64,000 nt of DNA from M3007 sp031373665 (GCA_031373665.1 JANMMZ010000012.1:1-64000), one strand, 5' to 3'; positions 7,598-16,577 are shown, numbered from the stretch's first letter. Translations and numbers: made by a program. The notes: generated by a model from the letters alone, not told the origin.

Positions 7598-10500
7598 ATG
7601 CAGTTCTCATTTCGTGTTTTAGCATCCCTATTTTTAATTTTGGTTGCATCTTTAGCCCCGATTCGGGCTCAAGAATGCAATACAATTATCAAAGAAAATA
7701 AAAAAATATCAGGAATCCAGATTGCGCAGACCTCCCGACTTACGATCGTTGTTAGGGGTGGGTACAACTACTCCATTGAATTTTTTACCAATGAAAAGGG
7801 CATCTTTAGCCGCATGACCTCCGAAGGAGGTATCGAGTTCAATCAAGATGATCAAGTCATGTTCATTGATGCTGGAGGTAAAGAAAAGATTTACAAATTT
7901 GCAAACATGGACGAACTGGGTACAGATGCCGTGCCCACGCACCGGAACAACCTTAAAATGGATCTAGATGCCATCAGTTGGTTGGCAAATGCCAATATTA
8001 CGGGTATCACTTTTATCAACTTTGTAGATCGGCAGAAGTATAAGTTCACCATTAACGCAGATCGCCAAGGGGAATTTAAAAAAATGATCTCCTGCTTCAA
8101 TAATATCTTAGACAAAGCAACAGTGGTTGATACGCCCGGTGCGGCAGTCGTTCGCTCTTCCGATTCAGGCGGTAGCACGAGTGGTGGTGGTACATCCAGC
8201 GGTGGCACAAAGCCATCTTCTGGTGGCACTCGGCCTTCTGGCGGCGGCGGCAACTCATCCGACCCCGAAGTGACTGGCCTTCGCAATGATCTTGAAAAGA
8301 CCAAAGAAAGGCTTCAAAATGAAATAAAAGCAGAAAAAGACAAGGCAGAAGCCATCAAAAAGCAATTGCAGCAAGAAGTTGCCGCCGCTCGCGAGGCTGC
8401 CAACCAAAAGAAGTTGGAATACTCCAATGAAGTTTTAGAGGCACGAAAAGCAAGCCTTGCCGAAATAGAGAAATCGAAGGTAGAGGCACAAGCCTATATT
8501 TCAATTAGCAAAAACAAAGCCGATTCCGCAGTTACTAAAATCAACCTGAACGTGGACGCTGCCCGCCGCGAAGCCGGCGAGGAAATTCAAAAAGCAAGGG
8601 TCGCCTCAGCGGAAGAAGTGCAAAAAGCCAGAGAAAACGCCGCTAAAGAAGTCGCCAATATCAAAGAAAAGTTGGAGCAAAGCAAACTCCAGTACAACGA
8701 TGAGATTTCGAGTGCTCGTACCAATGCCGATGAAGAACTCAAGCGGATTCGTGACGAAAATAGTCGTATTGTGATGGAGGCTCGCGAAAAAGCCAAAGTG
8801 GAACAAAATAAAACCACCGAAGACGTAGTTGAGACCAAAAAGAGTGCAGCAGATCAAATCCTGAAAATCAGAGAAGAAACCGCCAATGAAATTGCCAAAA
8901 CTCGTGAAAACTCAGTGTTAGAGCGTCAAAAATCCGCAACCGACCTAGCAGAAACCCGCCGTAAGGCTGCCGAAGAAAAAGCACTCATTCAGCAAAATAG
9001 TACCAACGAAATAGCCGAACTCAAGGAGAACGTGGCCAAGCAAAAAGAGGTGGCAGCCACTGAAGTAGCTGAAGCCCGCAAGCGTTCGTCGGAAGAAATA
9101 GAGCGTATGCGCGGAGAAGTACAGTCACAGCAAAAGAAAGCCGACGATGAAAGGGCTGCAATTGCCCAAGGGGTGATTGAAAGTAAGCAAAAGGCTGCTC
9201 AAACAGTACAACAAGTACAAGCAGAAGAAACCAAAGCCATTGCTTTATCGCAGTCAAAATCAAAGGCACAACGCGATTCCATCGCCATCGAAGTGGCTGG
9301 GTCACGGAAAAAAGCAGAACAGGAATTGGTTAAAATACAGGAAGAACTGGCAAAGTCAATAGCTGCTGCCAAAGAGCAGGAGGCCAAAGTAAAGCAAGAA
9401 AGTGCCAACGAAGTGGCCAAAGCCCGCGAACGCAGCCAACAAGAAGTAGCCAAAGCCCAAGAAGAAGCGAAGGCGAAAGTACTCGAAGCCAACAGCAAAG
9501 CCAACGAAGCACAAAAAGAATATGCTTCCGAAGTCAGTACGTCCAAGCTTACAGCCGATGATAAAATCAAGCAAATACAGGCAGAGGCTGCCGCTGCCGT
9601 CATGGAGGCCAAGAAAAAACAACAAGAAAATGTGAGTAGTTCTGCTGCTGAGGTTGCTTCTTCTCGCGAAAAAGCCGCTGCCGAAATAGCCGCTGCCAAA
9701 GAAAGAGCCGCCAATGATGTTGCCACCGCTAGAGAAGCCGCCGTCAGAGCCCAGCAAGAATCAGCCAACAGTATTTCAGAAGCCAAACGCCAGAGCGCAC
9801 AAGCAGTATTAGCGGTAAAAACAGTCGAAGCTGACAGTGTACGCATAGCCCGTGAAAACAGTGCTCGCTTGCGCCAAAAATTGGCCGACGAGGTAGTTGC
9901 CACCCGCGAAAAAGGGGCCTCCGAAATAGCCGCCGCTAATCAAAAAGCAGCAGAAGAAGTTAAAAATGCCCGCGAAAATGCTGCTAGAATAAAGCAAGAG
10001 GCTGCCGAGGTAGTTGCCAAAGCAAAAGATGACGCTGCCAGCATGGTTGCCATTGCTCGCGAAAGTGCGGCCAAAGAAGTAGCCAGTGCCAAGCAGCAGG
10101 CCATAGAAACAGTCACCTTAGCCCAGCGAGAGGCTTCTGATAAAAAAGCCGCTTTTGCCAAAGAAGTGGTAGATGCACAAGAACGCTCGCGCAAAGAAGT
10201 GACCGATACCCGCCAACAGGCCGCTACCGAGGTCGCAAAAGCCCGTAAAGAAGCAGAAGATAAACGGATGCAATATGCCCGCGAATCAGAAGATGCCCGT
10301 AAAAAATCGGCAGAAGAGGTTGGTATGGCTCAAAAAGACGGCGCAGAAGGCGTACAGAAAGCACGGCAGGAATCAGCAGCAGCCATCGCTCTAACCCGTG
10401 ACAGCGAAACCAAAGCAGTGGCTGATATTAAAGCGCAAGCAGTAGAAGAAGTAGGCCGTTCAAAAGCCGAAGCGGCTAGGGTAATTGCCGATGAAAACCG

Positions 10501-10633
10501 TAAAACAGAAGAAGCCCGCCAAAGACAAGGCGAAGAAAATAAAAAGTTGACCCAATTGCAGGCTGATGTGAAGGCTGCTGAAGAGCAACTAAAACGATTG
10601 AAGGAAGAGGCGGAGAAGATTAAGAAAAACTAG
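7598..10633 (+). CDS. Long exported coiled-coil protein with 11-residue (hendecad) repeats
   Basis: 1011 residues from the ATG at 7598; an upstream TTG at 7544 would add 18 residues before the signal peptide. Layout: signal peptide 1-25 (ending PIRAQ); a Cys-containing globular domain of about 150 residues; a Gly/Ser/Pro linker (about 190-220); then roughly 790 residues of Ala/Glu/Lys-rich helix to the C-terminus. In the helix, units such as AREKAAAEIAA, AKERAANDVAT, ARKKSAEEVGM and ARQESAAAIAL follow each other at 11-residue spacing. That pattern gives a straight or right-handed coiled coil rather than the usual heptad form. There is no transmembrane anchor or sorting domain. Gene-end hairpin at 10681. 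Probably a periplasmic or surface fibre; function unknown. Confidence 0.88.
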   Translation: MQFSFRVLASLFLILVASLAPIRAQECNTIIKENKKISGIQIAQTSRLTIVVRGGYNYSIEFFTNEKGIFSRMTSEGGIEFNQDDQVMFIDAGGKEKIYKFANMDELGTDAVPTHRNNLKMDLDAISWLANANITGITFINFVDRQKYKFTINADRQGEFKKMISCFNNILDKATVVDTPGAAVVRSSDSGGSTSGGGTSSGGTKPSSGGTRPSGGGGNSSDPEVTGLRNDLEKTKERLQNEIKAEKDKAEAIKKQLQQEVAAAREAANQKKLEYSNEVLEARKASLAEIEKSKVEAQAYISISKNKADSAVTKINLNVDAARREAGEEIQKARVASAEEVQKARENAAKEVANIKEKLEQSKLQYNDEISSARTNADEELKRIRDENSRIVMEAREKAKVEQNKTTEDVVETKKSAADQILKIREETANEIAKTRENSVLERQKSATDLAETRRKAAEEKALIQQNSTNEIAELKENVAKQKEVAATEVAEARKRSSEEIERMRGEVQSQQKKADDERAAIAQGVIESKQKAAQTVQQVQAEETKAIALSQSKSKAQRDSIAIEVAGSRKKAEQELVKIQEELAKSIAAAKEQEAKVKQESANEVAKARERSQQEVAKAQEEAKAKVLEANSKANEAQKEYASEVSTSKLTADDKIKQIQAEAAAAVMEAKKKQQENVSSSAAEVASSREKAAAEIAAAKERAANDVATAREAAVRAQQESANSISEAKRQSAQAVLAVKTVEADSVRIARENSARLRQKLADEVVATREKGASEIAAANQKAAEEVKNARENAARIKQEAAEVVAKAKDDAASMVAIARESAAKEVASAKQQAIETVTLAQREASDKKAAFAKEVVDAQERSRKEVTDTRQQAATEVAKARKEAEDKRMQYARESEDARKKSAEEVGMAQKDGAEGVQKARQESAAAIALTRDSETKAVADIKAQAVEEVGRSKAEAARVIADENRKTEEARQRQGEENKKLTQLQADVKAAEEQLKRLKEEAEKIKKN
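8265..10628 (+). repeat. Imperfect 33-base (11-codon) coding repeats
   Basis: The coding sequence of the coiled-coil part is a long run of degenerate 33-base units that encode [A/S/T]-[R/K]-[E/Q/K]-x-A-x-x-E-[V/I]-A-x. The register is clearest at about 9660-9800 and 10190-10480. It breaks in places where 7-residue insertions occur, for example YARESED. Codon usage varies between units, so this is old protein-level repetition and not recent DNA duplication. Confidence 0.75.
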
Positions 10634-10680
10634 TTTGGTAGGGGAGGTCAATTGACCTTACAACGATGAAATGAACCACA

Positions 10681-10713
10681 AGATTTCGGAAGTTCTATAA
10701 ACTTCCGAAATCT
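10681..10713. terminator. Bidirectional hairpin between convergent genes
   Basis: A perfect 14-base inverted repeat (AGATTTCGGAAGTT at 10681-10694, AACTTCCGAAATCT at 10700-10713) with a 5-base loop sits in the 97-base gap between the coiled-coil gene and rlpA, which are transcribed towards each other. No long T run follows, so the stem may act as a 3'-end stabiliser as much as a terminator. Confidence 0.7.
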
Positions 10714-10730
10714 AAGCGCGATTAAAATAT

Positions 10731-11609
10731 CTACAAAGTTTCCAAGTCAATCAAGAAACTTTTTGGATAACCCTTGGTACTCGCTCTTTTTTGCTCGGCT
10801 AAAGCCGCTTTTTTGTCATTGAATGGACCGATCACCACGCGATAACTCAGTTCATCTTGGTCATTTTGACCCGTGCACACCAATACCTTGCCCGGCCAGA
10901 TCCGCTCCAAGCGTTGGATAATTGGTAATACGTTGTCAGCATCGCTAAGCGTACTCACCTGAACACCAAAACCTTTTTTAGCCGCCTTTTTAATGTCAAT
11001 CTTATAGAGTTCCGTCTTCTTGGCGCGACCCTCTTCAATCTTGGTTTTAGCAGGCTTTGGTTTTGGATCCTCATCACTGCTATAACTGTATTGTACTGGG
11101 ACTGCCGCTTTAGAAACACCTTTGGCAATCAATTTAGTTTTCTTTTTAGAAGCCGGAACAGGACTATCTTCGTCGCTGTCGCCATCTTCTTCTTCCTCTT
11201 TCAGAGATTTGAACTTAGATGATTTTTTGCCTTCCGCTTCAATGATTTCCACCTTTACCTTGGCAACCCCTTTTTTGATAAGGTCAATCTTTTCAGCAGC
11301 CTTTCTCGAAAGGTCAATCACATAACCTTCTGAAAATGGACCCCGGTCATTCACCCGAACAATCACAGATTTTTGATTATCTAAACGAGTGACCTTGAGT
11401 TTAGTGCCAAATGGCAATGACTTGTGGGCACAAGAAAGTTCATTTTTATCGTATTTTTCACCGCTGGCGGTTTTACGGCCGTGTAAGGAATCGGCATAAT
11501 AGCCGGCCTTTCCGTATTCCTCTTTTTCAGAAATGGTGAATGCAGAAACTAAACAAAAGCCTGCAATAAGAGCTAAGATGCCGAATATTTGAGAGAAGTA
11601 CTGTCGCAT
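10731..11609 (-). CDS. rlpA: RlpA-like septal lytic transglycosylase with SPOR domain
   Basis: 292 residues. Signal or membrane segment at about 8-25. The double-psi beta-barrel domain spans about residues 32-115 with the RlpA hallmarks: KAGYYADSLHGRKTASGE, the catalytic-type Asp in VNDRGPF, and VIDLSRKAAEKI. A charged linker (about 120-205) is rich in Lys/Glu/Ser/Asp. A SPOR domain is at about 210-290 (GFGVQVSTLSD to YRVVIGPFNDKKAAL). RlpA proteins cleave glycan strands lacking stem peptides at division sites, and SPOR domains bind such denuded glycans. It is followed in the same direction from the DUF1573 gene with a 28-base gap, so the two are probably one operon. Confidence 0.92.
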   Translation of the reverse strand: MRQYFSQIFGILALIAGFCLVSAFTISEKEEYGKAGYYADSLHGRKTASGEKYDKNELSCAHKSLPFGTKLKVTRLDNQKSVIVRVNDRGPFSEGYVIDLSRKAAEKIDLIKKGVAKVKVEIIEAEGKKSSKFKSLKEEEEDGDSDEDSPVPASKKKTKLIAKGVSKAAVPVQYSYSSDEDPKPKPAKTKIEEGRAKKTELYKIDIKKAAKKGFGVQVSTLSDADNVLPIIQRLERIWPGKVLVCTGQNDQDELSYRVVIGPFNDKKAALAEQKRASTKGYPKSFLIDLETL

Positions 11610-11637
11610 TGGCTGATTTTTTTTATTTGTTGATGAA

Positions 11638-12057
11638 TTATTTCTCCGAAACTACCTTGCCGCTGACGGCTAAGACAATAGATTCGTTTGAATCAAAATT
11701 GGTGCGGACCCGCAGGATCTTATAAATGATCCCATCGCGACCAGCAGGGTCAAAAGTCACTTTGATGACCCCTATTTCATTGGGTGCTATACCCTGACTT
11801 GGCCATTCGGCATGGATACAAGGGCAAGTACTTTTGGCTTCCAACAGGATCAGGGTTTCCGTGCTGACGTTTTTGATCCTGAAATCATGGGTCACAGTAG
11901 CATCAGAAGGAATACTCCCAAAATCATACTGACGATCGAGCCAAATGACCTTTCCCGCATTTTGGGTATGATCCAAGGTGTCAATTTTTTGAGCCAAGAG
12001 CGGGTTCGTCTCTAAGCCAAACCAAACAATAAGCACAATTGCTGGTAATAGTCTCAT
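11638..12057 (-). CDS. DUF1573 family exported protein
   Basis: 139 residues. Signal peptide about 1-22 (ending LLAQ). The mature part is one immunoglobulin-like DUF1573 domain: DRQYDFGSIPSDATVTHDFRI, then the CPC motif in STCPCIHAEWP, then GVIKVTFDP and the final LAVSGKV strand. This family is abundant in Bacteroidota; its biochemical role is not established, and some members resemble ASPM-SPD-2-Hydin chaperone-like domains. It lies 28 bases upstream of rlpA and is probably co-transcribed with it. Confidence 0.88.
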   Translation of the reverse strand: MRLLPAIVLIVWFGLETNPLLAQKIDTLDHTQNAGKVIWLDRQYDFGSIPSDATVTHDFRIKNVSTETLILLEAKSTCPCIHAEWPSQGIAPNEIGVIKVTFDPAGRDGIIYKILRVRTNFDSNESIVLAVSGKVVSEK

Positions 12058-12208
12058 ACGTTTTTAATATTTAGTTTTACAAAGATTACCTATTCTTATA
12101 TTTCAATTACAAACGTAATACTTATTCCATTTGTTTCATTCACAGGGTTTATATGGTTCAGGGCTTTCTTATAAAAAATGTTTTAAGAAGTTTCTGGTGA
12201 AAGCCAAG

Positions 12209-12243
12209 GGGGTTTGGGGGCGGTGCAACCGCCCCCAAACCCC
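12209..12243. repeat. Perfect GC-rich hairpin
   Basis: A 15-base arm GGGGTTTGGGGGCGG (12209-12223) pairs fully with CCGCCCCCAAACCCC (12229-12243) across a 5-base loop. The stem is far stronger than the terminators elsewhere in this window and is not followed by a T run. Confidence 0.7.
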
Positions 12244-12245
12244 AT

Positions 12246-12315
12246 CCCCCGAAGAGCCGCCGAGTACAATCCCGCCGATAGGGAAACCATAGGTCGGGAA
12301 GGCGGCGATGAGGGG
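12246..12315. repeat. Nested stem next to the GC-rich hairpin
   Basis: Complementary blocks are arranged concentrically: CCCC (12247-12250) with GGGG (12312-12315), GCCGCC (12256-12261) with GGCGGC (12301-12306), and CCCG (12271-12274) with CGGG (12295-12298). The result is a long interrupted hairpin directly after the perfect one. The pair looks like a structured RNA or a palindromic intergenic repeat element. Confidence 0.5.
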
Positions 12316-12506
12316 CAAATATTGTTTCGATTATCCCGTAGTTTAAACATTTTCATCCTTGAACTTAATTAAGCGAACTTTTATAAGAACTGTTATATGA
12401 TTTGTACGGTGCGCTAGTATTCTGAAATCGAGCCAGATGACACTGATTTAAGATCATTGTTCATCATAATCCCGAATATATAATCCGCCAATGACAACAA
12501 TCCAAC

Positions 12507-13151
12507 CTATGACTTTGCTTTACGATGTCTCCAAAACTCAATCAAAATCGGTAATAATGAAATGCCGATCACCGCAAAGATAACCAATTCAAAATTTTCC
12601 TTCACAAATGGGTGCGAGCCCAAGAAATATCCAGCCAAGGTCAATAAGGTCACCCACACAAAACCTCCAGTCAGACAATAAGTGATAAAACTGGAATAAC
12701 GCATTTTTCCTACACCCGCTACAAACGGAGCAAAAGTACGAACAATTGGCACAAATCGTGCAATAACAAGGGTTCTGCCTCCATATTCCTCGTAAAATGA
12801 TTGGGTTTTATCAATGTATTTACGTTTTAGAAACCAATAATCCTTTGTAAAGATCTTATCTCCCAAAAAACGCCCAAAAAAATAATTGGTATTGTCGCCC
12901 AGAATAGCAGCAACAAAAAGCAAAGGAATCAACACCCAAATATTTAAAATGCCCGTTTTGGCAGTGATTGCCCCTGCGGCAAAAAGCAAGGAATCACCCG
13001 GTAAAAAAGGAGTCACGACCAATCCCGTTTCACAAAAAATGATGAGGGCCAAAATCAAATAGGTTCCCAATTGGTATTCGCGCATGAGCGTCTCTAAATG
13101 GACATCTAAATGGCGGATAAAGTCTAATAGTTGCGTAAGTAAGTCTATCAA
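12507..13151 (-). CDS. DedA family membrane protein
   Basis: 214 residues with a re-entrant/transmembrane pattern typical of DedA (SNARE-associated/VTT domain). Helices lie at about 28-50, 60-90, 145-170 and 180-205. The conserved PFLPGDSLLFAAG segment is present, and the signature EEYGGRTLVIARFVPIVRTF is followed by PFVAGVGKM, with the Arg and Gly residues that mark functional DedA proteins. Characterised relatives flip polyprenyl phosphate or phospholipids across the membrane. A role in recycling undecaprenyl phosphate for wall synthesis would fit the neighbouring envelope genes (inference). It lies 54 bases after argS on the same strand. Confidence 0.9.
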   Translation of the reverse strand: MIDLLTQLLDFIRHLDVHLETLMREYQLGTYLILALIIFCETGLVVTPFLPGDSLLFAAGAITAKTGILNIWVLIPLLFVAAILGDNTNYFFGRFLGDKIFTKDYWFLKRKYIDKTQSFYEEYGGRTLVIARFVPIVRTFAPFVAGVGKMRYSSFITYCLTGGFVWVTLLTLAGYFLGSHPFVKENFELVIFAVIGISLLPILIEFWRHRKAKS

Positions 13152-13205
13152 AGTAGTTATGTGTTTTAGTAGCAGTGAAATAATAACTGTTACTTAAGAG
13201 ATAAA

Positions 13206-15059
13206 TTACATTTTTTCAGGCATTTCAATGCCAATTAATTGCATGGCCGATTTCAATACACGACCAGTACTGCTGCTCAATTGGAGGCGAAATGCACGAG
13301 CCTCCGGAGTATCAGCATTAAATACGCTTAAATCATGCCAAAATTTGTGATAAGCCTTGGCCAAGGCATAGCAGTAATTGGCAATCAAAGAAGGATCGTA
13401 TTCCTTGGCCGCATGTAGCACCAAGGCTGGGTAGTCATGTAGAGCCCGAAGCAACTCCTTTTCCTGAGGTTGAATATCATGGTAAGCCGCCGCTGCACCC
13501 AAGTCAACTTGCTCTTTGGCTACCCGCTGCATCAGGCTATTGATACGTACATAACTAAACTGTATATATGGCCCCGTTTGTCCCTGCAAATCAACCGTCT
13601 CTTCGGGATTAAAAATCATTCTTTTCTTAGGGTGAACCTTGATAATGAAAAATTTCAAAGCACCCATTGCTACTTTTCTGACAGTCTCGCGGCGTTCCTC
13701 GGCACTAAGAGCATCAAGTTCCCCACGTTCTACTGATTGTGCCGTTGCAATATTGATCAATTCCTCCATCAGTTCATCGGCATCTACTACCGTACCTTCC
13801 CGTGTTTTCATACGTCCGGTAGGCAACTCTACAAGACCGTATGACAAGTGGTGCAGACCAGCGGCATAAGGCTCTTCAAGCCGTTTCAATACTTCAAATA
13901 GTACCTGAAAATGATAATTTTGCTCATCTGCTACCACATACACCACGCGGTCGCACCCAAAGTCCTCGTATCGCATACGCGCCGTACCGAGATCCTGAGT
14001 GATATAAACGGAAGTGCCGTCGGCGCGCAAAACCACCTTTTCGTCATGTCCAGCATCAGTCAGATCTACCCATACAGAACCATCTTCTTTTTTAAAAAAA
14101 ACGGCCTTTTTTAGGCCATCTTCCACGATGTCCTTTCCAAGCAAATAAGTATTGCTTTCGTAGTACAATTTATCAAATGAAACACCTAGGTCATGGTAGG
14201 TTTTGTCAAACCCACTATACACCCAACCGTTCATTTTGCGCCATAAATCCATGGTTTCGGGGTCGCCCTGCTCCCACAGCAACAACATTTCGCGTACATC
14301 GGTACCCAACTCCGAAAACTCATTGAACCACTTGTTTTTATAATCCTTAAAAAAGTCCTTTTCCGTTTGAGTAGGTTTGTGCTTTTCTTGAAAAAACTGT
14401 TGGGCGGCTTCTGTTTGCTGCCACTGTTCATATTCTTCCTTTACCTTTCCATCAAATAGTACGTAGGCATCGCCCACAAAATGGTCGCCTTTTTGGCCTA
14501 GGGTTTCAGGAGTGTTTCCATTGCTGTAGCGTTTCCACGAGACCATGCTTTTGCAAATAGCCACACCACGATCATTGATGATCTGAACTTTTACCACCTC
14601 GCTGCCAGCAGCCTCTTGCAATTGAGCACAAGACCAACCCAGCAATATATTCCTAACGTGACCCAAGTGGAGGGGTTTATTGGTGTTGGGAGAAGAAAAT
14701 TCCACCATCACTTTGTGCCCATTTTTAGGGTGTCTCCCATAAGTAGGATTGGCTAAAGCCGCATGAAGAAACGCGTTCCAATAGGCATCGCTGATCTCTA
14801 AATTTAAGAAACCTTTGATCACATTAAAAGCCTTTAATTCCGGTACTGTCTCCACCAATATGGTTCCGATTTCTTGTGCAGTGGCATCGGGAGATTTTTT
14901 AGAAACTTTTACAAATGGAAAAATAACCACGGAATAGTCACCCGTAAAATCGGAGGGTGTTGGGTTTACCTGCACTTTCGCAGGCTCGGTTTGCTCGCCA
15001 TAACACTGAAATACTGCTTCGGCAACCGCTTTTTGTATATTTATGATGATATTCGACAT
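13206..15059 (-). CDS. argS: Arginyl-tRNA synthetase
   Basis: 617 residues, within the usual size range. N-terminal additional domain about 1-115 (IQKAVAEAVFQCYG, DFTGDYSVVIFPF). The class I catalytic core starts with SSPNTNKPLHLGHVRN (HIGH motif as HLGH). The KMSKS region appears as GRMKTREGTVV, the relaxed form normal for ArgRS. The DALR anticodon-binding domain with YVRINSLMQR forms the last 120 residues and ends in a Met as in the family. It charges tRNA-Arg in the cytoplasm. It is divergent from the M16 gene with a 90-base shared upstream region. Confidence 0.97.
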   Translation of the reverse strand: MSNIIINIQKAVAEAVFQCYGEQTEPAKVQVNPTPSDFTGDYSVVIFPFVKVSKKSPDATAQEIGTILVETVPELKAFNVIKGFLNLEISDAYWNAFLHAALANPTYGRHPKNGHKVMVEFSSPNTNKPLHLGHVRNILLGWSCAQLQEAAGSEVVKVQIINDRGVAICKSMVSWKRYSNGNTPETLGQKGDHFVGDAYVLFDGKVKEEYEQWQQTEAAQQFFQEKHKPTQTEKDFFKDYKNKWFNEFSELGTDVREMLLLWEQGDPETMDLWRKMNGWVYSGFDKTYHDLGVSFDKLYYESNTYLLGKDIVEDGLKKAVFFKKEDGSVWVDLTDAGHDEKVVLRADGTSVYITQDLGTARMRYEDFGCDRVVYVVADEQNYHFQVLFEVLKRLEEPYAAGLHHLSYGLVELPTGRMKTREGTVVDADELMEELINIATAQSVERGELDALSAEERRETVRKVAMGALKFFIIKVHPKKRMIFNPEETVDLQGQTGPYIQFSYVRINSLMQRVAKEQVDLGAAAAYHDIQPQEKELLRALHDYPALVLHAAKEYDPSLIANYCYALAKAYHKFWHDLSVFNADTPEARAFRLQLSSSTGRVLKSAMQLIGIEMPEKM

Positions 15060-15109
15060 ATTCTATTGAGAAAGAAGGGGCAAAATTAATCCACTTCTTA
15101 ACTTTCCCG

Positions 15110-15117
15110 TACGTTTG
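15110..15117 (+). promoter_or_regulatory. Bacteroidota -7 element (TACGTTTG) of the M16 gene
   Basis: An exact TAnnTTTG match lies 32 bases before the ATG at 15150 in the divergent argS/M16 spacer. No TTG is at the ideal upstream distance. Confidence 0.45.
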
Positions 15118-15149
15118 CACCCTTAATTTATATTTTACTGAAATAAGGG

Positions 15150-16424
15150 ATGTTGAATCGAAAATTAGCCCCACCCACATACGAAGTCAAAACACTCAAC
15201 CTGCCCCAACCCAATATCCTCCAATTGGATAATGGAATTCCGGTTTATGTGCTTGATTTTCCGGGGCAAGAAATTGTAAAAATAGAATTGGTTTTTAGGG
15301 CTGGTCGCCCCGAAGAGCATAAACGTTTGGCTGCAAGGGCTACGGCACAATTACTGCGAGAGGGTAGTGCTGGTAGAAACAGTGCAGAAATAGCAGAACA
15401 CTTTGATTTTTATGGAGGTTCCATCGGGATCCCTGTAAATCTTGATACCTCCAATTTCATACTTTTTTCTCTCAGAAAATACGCCGCTCAATTGATCCCT
15501 ACTTTTGCAGAGATCATTACCAAGCCTGAATTTCCAGAAAAAGAGTTAGAGACCTTTCGTAGCACCAGTATTCAGGAACTCACCGTAGAGTTGGAAAAGG
15601 CGGAAGTGTTGGCTTATCGCCACGTCACTGAATTGATATTTGGAAAGGACCACCCCTATGGCTATAATTCGGTAGCCACCGATTATCAAAATTTGGATCG
15701 AACAGATTTGATTCGCCATTACGAACGTTGGTATCGCCCCGACAATGTCTTGATTATTGCCAGTGGCCGCATTGACGATGAGGTGTTTGGGTTGCTCAAT
15801 CAGCACTTGGGACAGTTTACCCGCCCCGGCACAGTGACCCATGAGGCACATGTCTATGAGCCTATAGCAGGCAAACCCAAGCGCATCAATATTGCACAAC
15901 CAGAGTCCATGCAAACGGCTATAAAAATAGGTAGGAAAGGCTTTCAACGCAATCATCCCGACTTTGGAGGGTTATTTGTGCTAAATACAATACTCGGTGG
16001 CTATTTTGGCTCCCGTTTGATGATGAATATTCGCGAAAAGAAAGGCTTTACCTACAATATCTATTCTACCCTAGATTCCATGCATTTGGATGGATGCCTA
16101 TATATAGCCACAGAGGTCAATAAGGTTAATGCCGCGAGTACACTGAGGGCTATTTATGCTGAAATGAAAAAATTGAGAGATAAGCCAGTCTCAGAAGAGG
16201 AATTGAGCATGGTGCGCAATTATCTTTTGGGTATGCTTCTCAATGGTTTGGATGGGCCTATTAACATCTCAGAAGTGGTACGCGGTATGATCGTGGACGA
16301 CCTCCCTTGGGACAGTTACGACCGCCTTGCCGAAACCATCAGAACCATCACAGCGGAGCAAGTTCAGGAACTTGCCCAACGATATCTTCAGAAGGAAGAT
16401 TTTTGGACAGTGGTGGCAGGATAA
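15150..16424 (+). CDS. M16 family protein, non-catalytic type
   Basis: 424 residues, two M16 halves (about 15-190 and 195-420). At the position of the zinc motif HxxEH in the first half the sequence reads AARATAQLLREG, so both His and the catalytic Glu are absent. The second half keeps REKKGFTYNIYS, the Arg/Tyr substrate-contact motif carried by the non-catalytic partner in two-subunit M16B peptidases. There is no signal peptide. In many Bacteroidota the catalytic and non-catalytic genes are neighbours; here neither neighbour is a zinc-binding M16. It probably needs a partner encoded elsewhere. The ATG at 15150 is 32 bases after a TACGTTTG element. Confidence 0.88.
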   Translation: MLNRKLAPPTYEVKTLNLPQPNILQLDNGIPVYVLDFPGQEIVKIELVFRAGRPEEHKRLAARATAQLLREGSAGRNSAEIAEHFDFYGGSIGIPVNLDTSNFILFSLRKYAAQLIPTFAEIITKPEFPEKELETFRSTSIQELTVELEKAEVLAYRHVTELIFGKDHPYGYNSVATDYQNLDRTDLIRHYERWYRPDNVLIIASGRIDDEVFGLLNQHLGQFTRPGTVTHEAHVYEPIAGKPKRINIAQPESMQTAIKIGRKGFQRNHPDFGGLFVLNTILGGYFGSRLMMNIREKKGFTYNIYSTLDSMHLDGCLYIATEVNKVNAASTLRAIYAEMKKLRDKPVSEEELSMVRNYLLGMLLNGLDGPINISEVVRGMIVDDLPWDSYDRLAETIRTITAEQVQELAQRYLQKEDFWTVVAG

Positions 16425-16472
16425 AAAAAATTAAAACATTTGTAAAAATTAGTAAAATAGCAAAAAACCTAC

Positions 16473-16480
16473 TATTTTTG
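16473..16480 (+). promoter_or_regulatory. Bacteroidota -7 element (TATTTTTG) upstream of mreB
   Basis: TAnnTTTG match 97 bases before the GTG start of mreB. A TTTG at 16439-16442 is 30 bases upstream, longer than usual, so the promoter assignment is moderate to weak. Confidence 0.35.
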
Positions 16481-16577
16481 CGCGGTTTTTATGGTGTGAG
16501 GTAATTTTTGCTTCATTCTTCTAAATCATGTTTTGTCCCAAATTTGTAGATTCACATTTTATATTCCATCAGGTATC

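Larger units (their letters stand above)
12058..12506. other. Intergenic region with GC-rich structured block
   Basis: 449 bases between the DUF1573 gene and the DedA gene. Outer parts are AT-rich and hold no gene that I can see. The centre (about 12200-12316) is sharply GC-richer than its surroundings and is made of two stems, described separately. No protein frame crosses it. Confidence 0.6.

Noticed and set aside
8587..10194. Long minus-strand open frames (up to 234 residues) opposite the coiled-coil gene
   Set aside because: They are shadows of the Ala/Glu/Lys codon bias on the plus strand; they have Leu/Ser/Ala-only composition and no start context.
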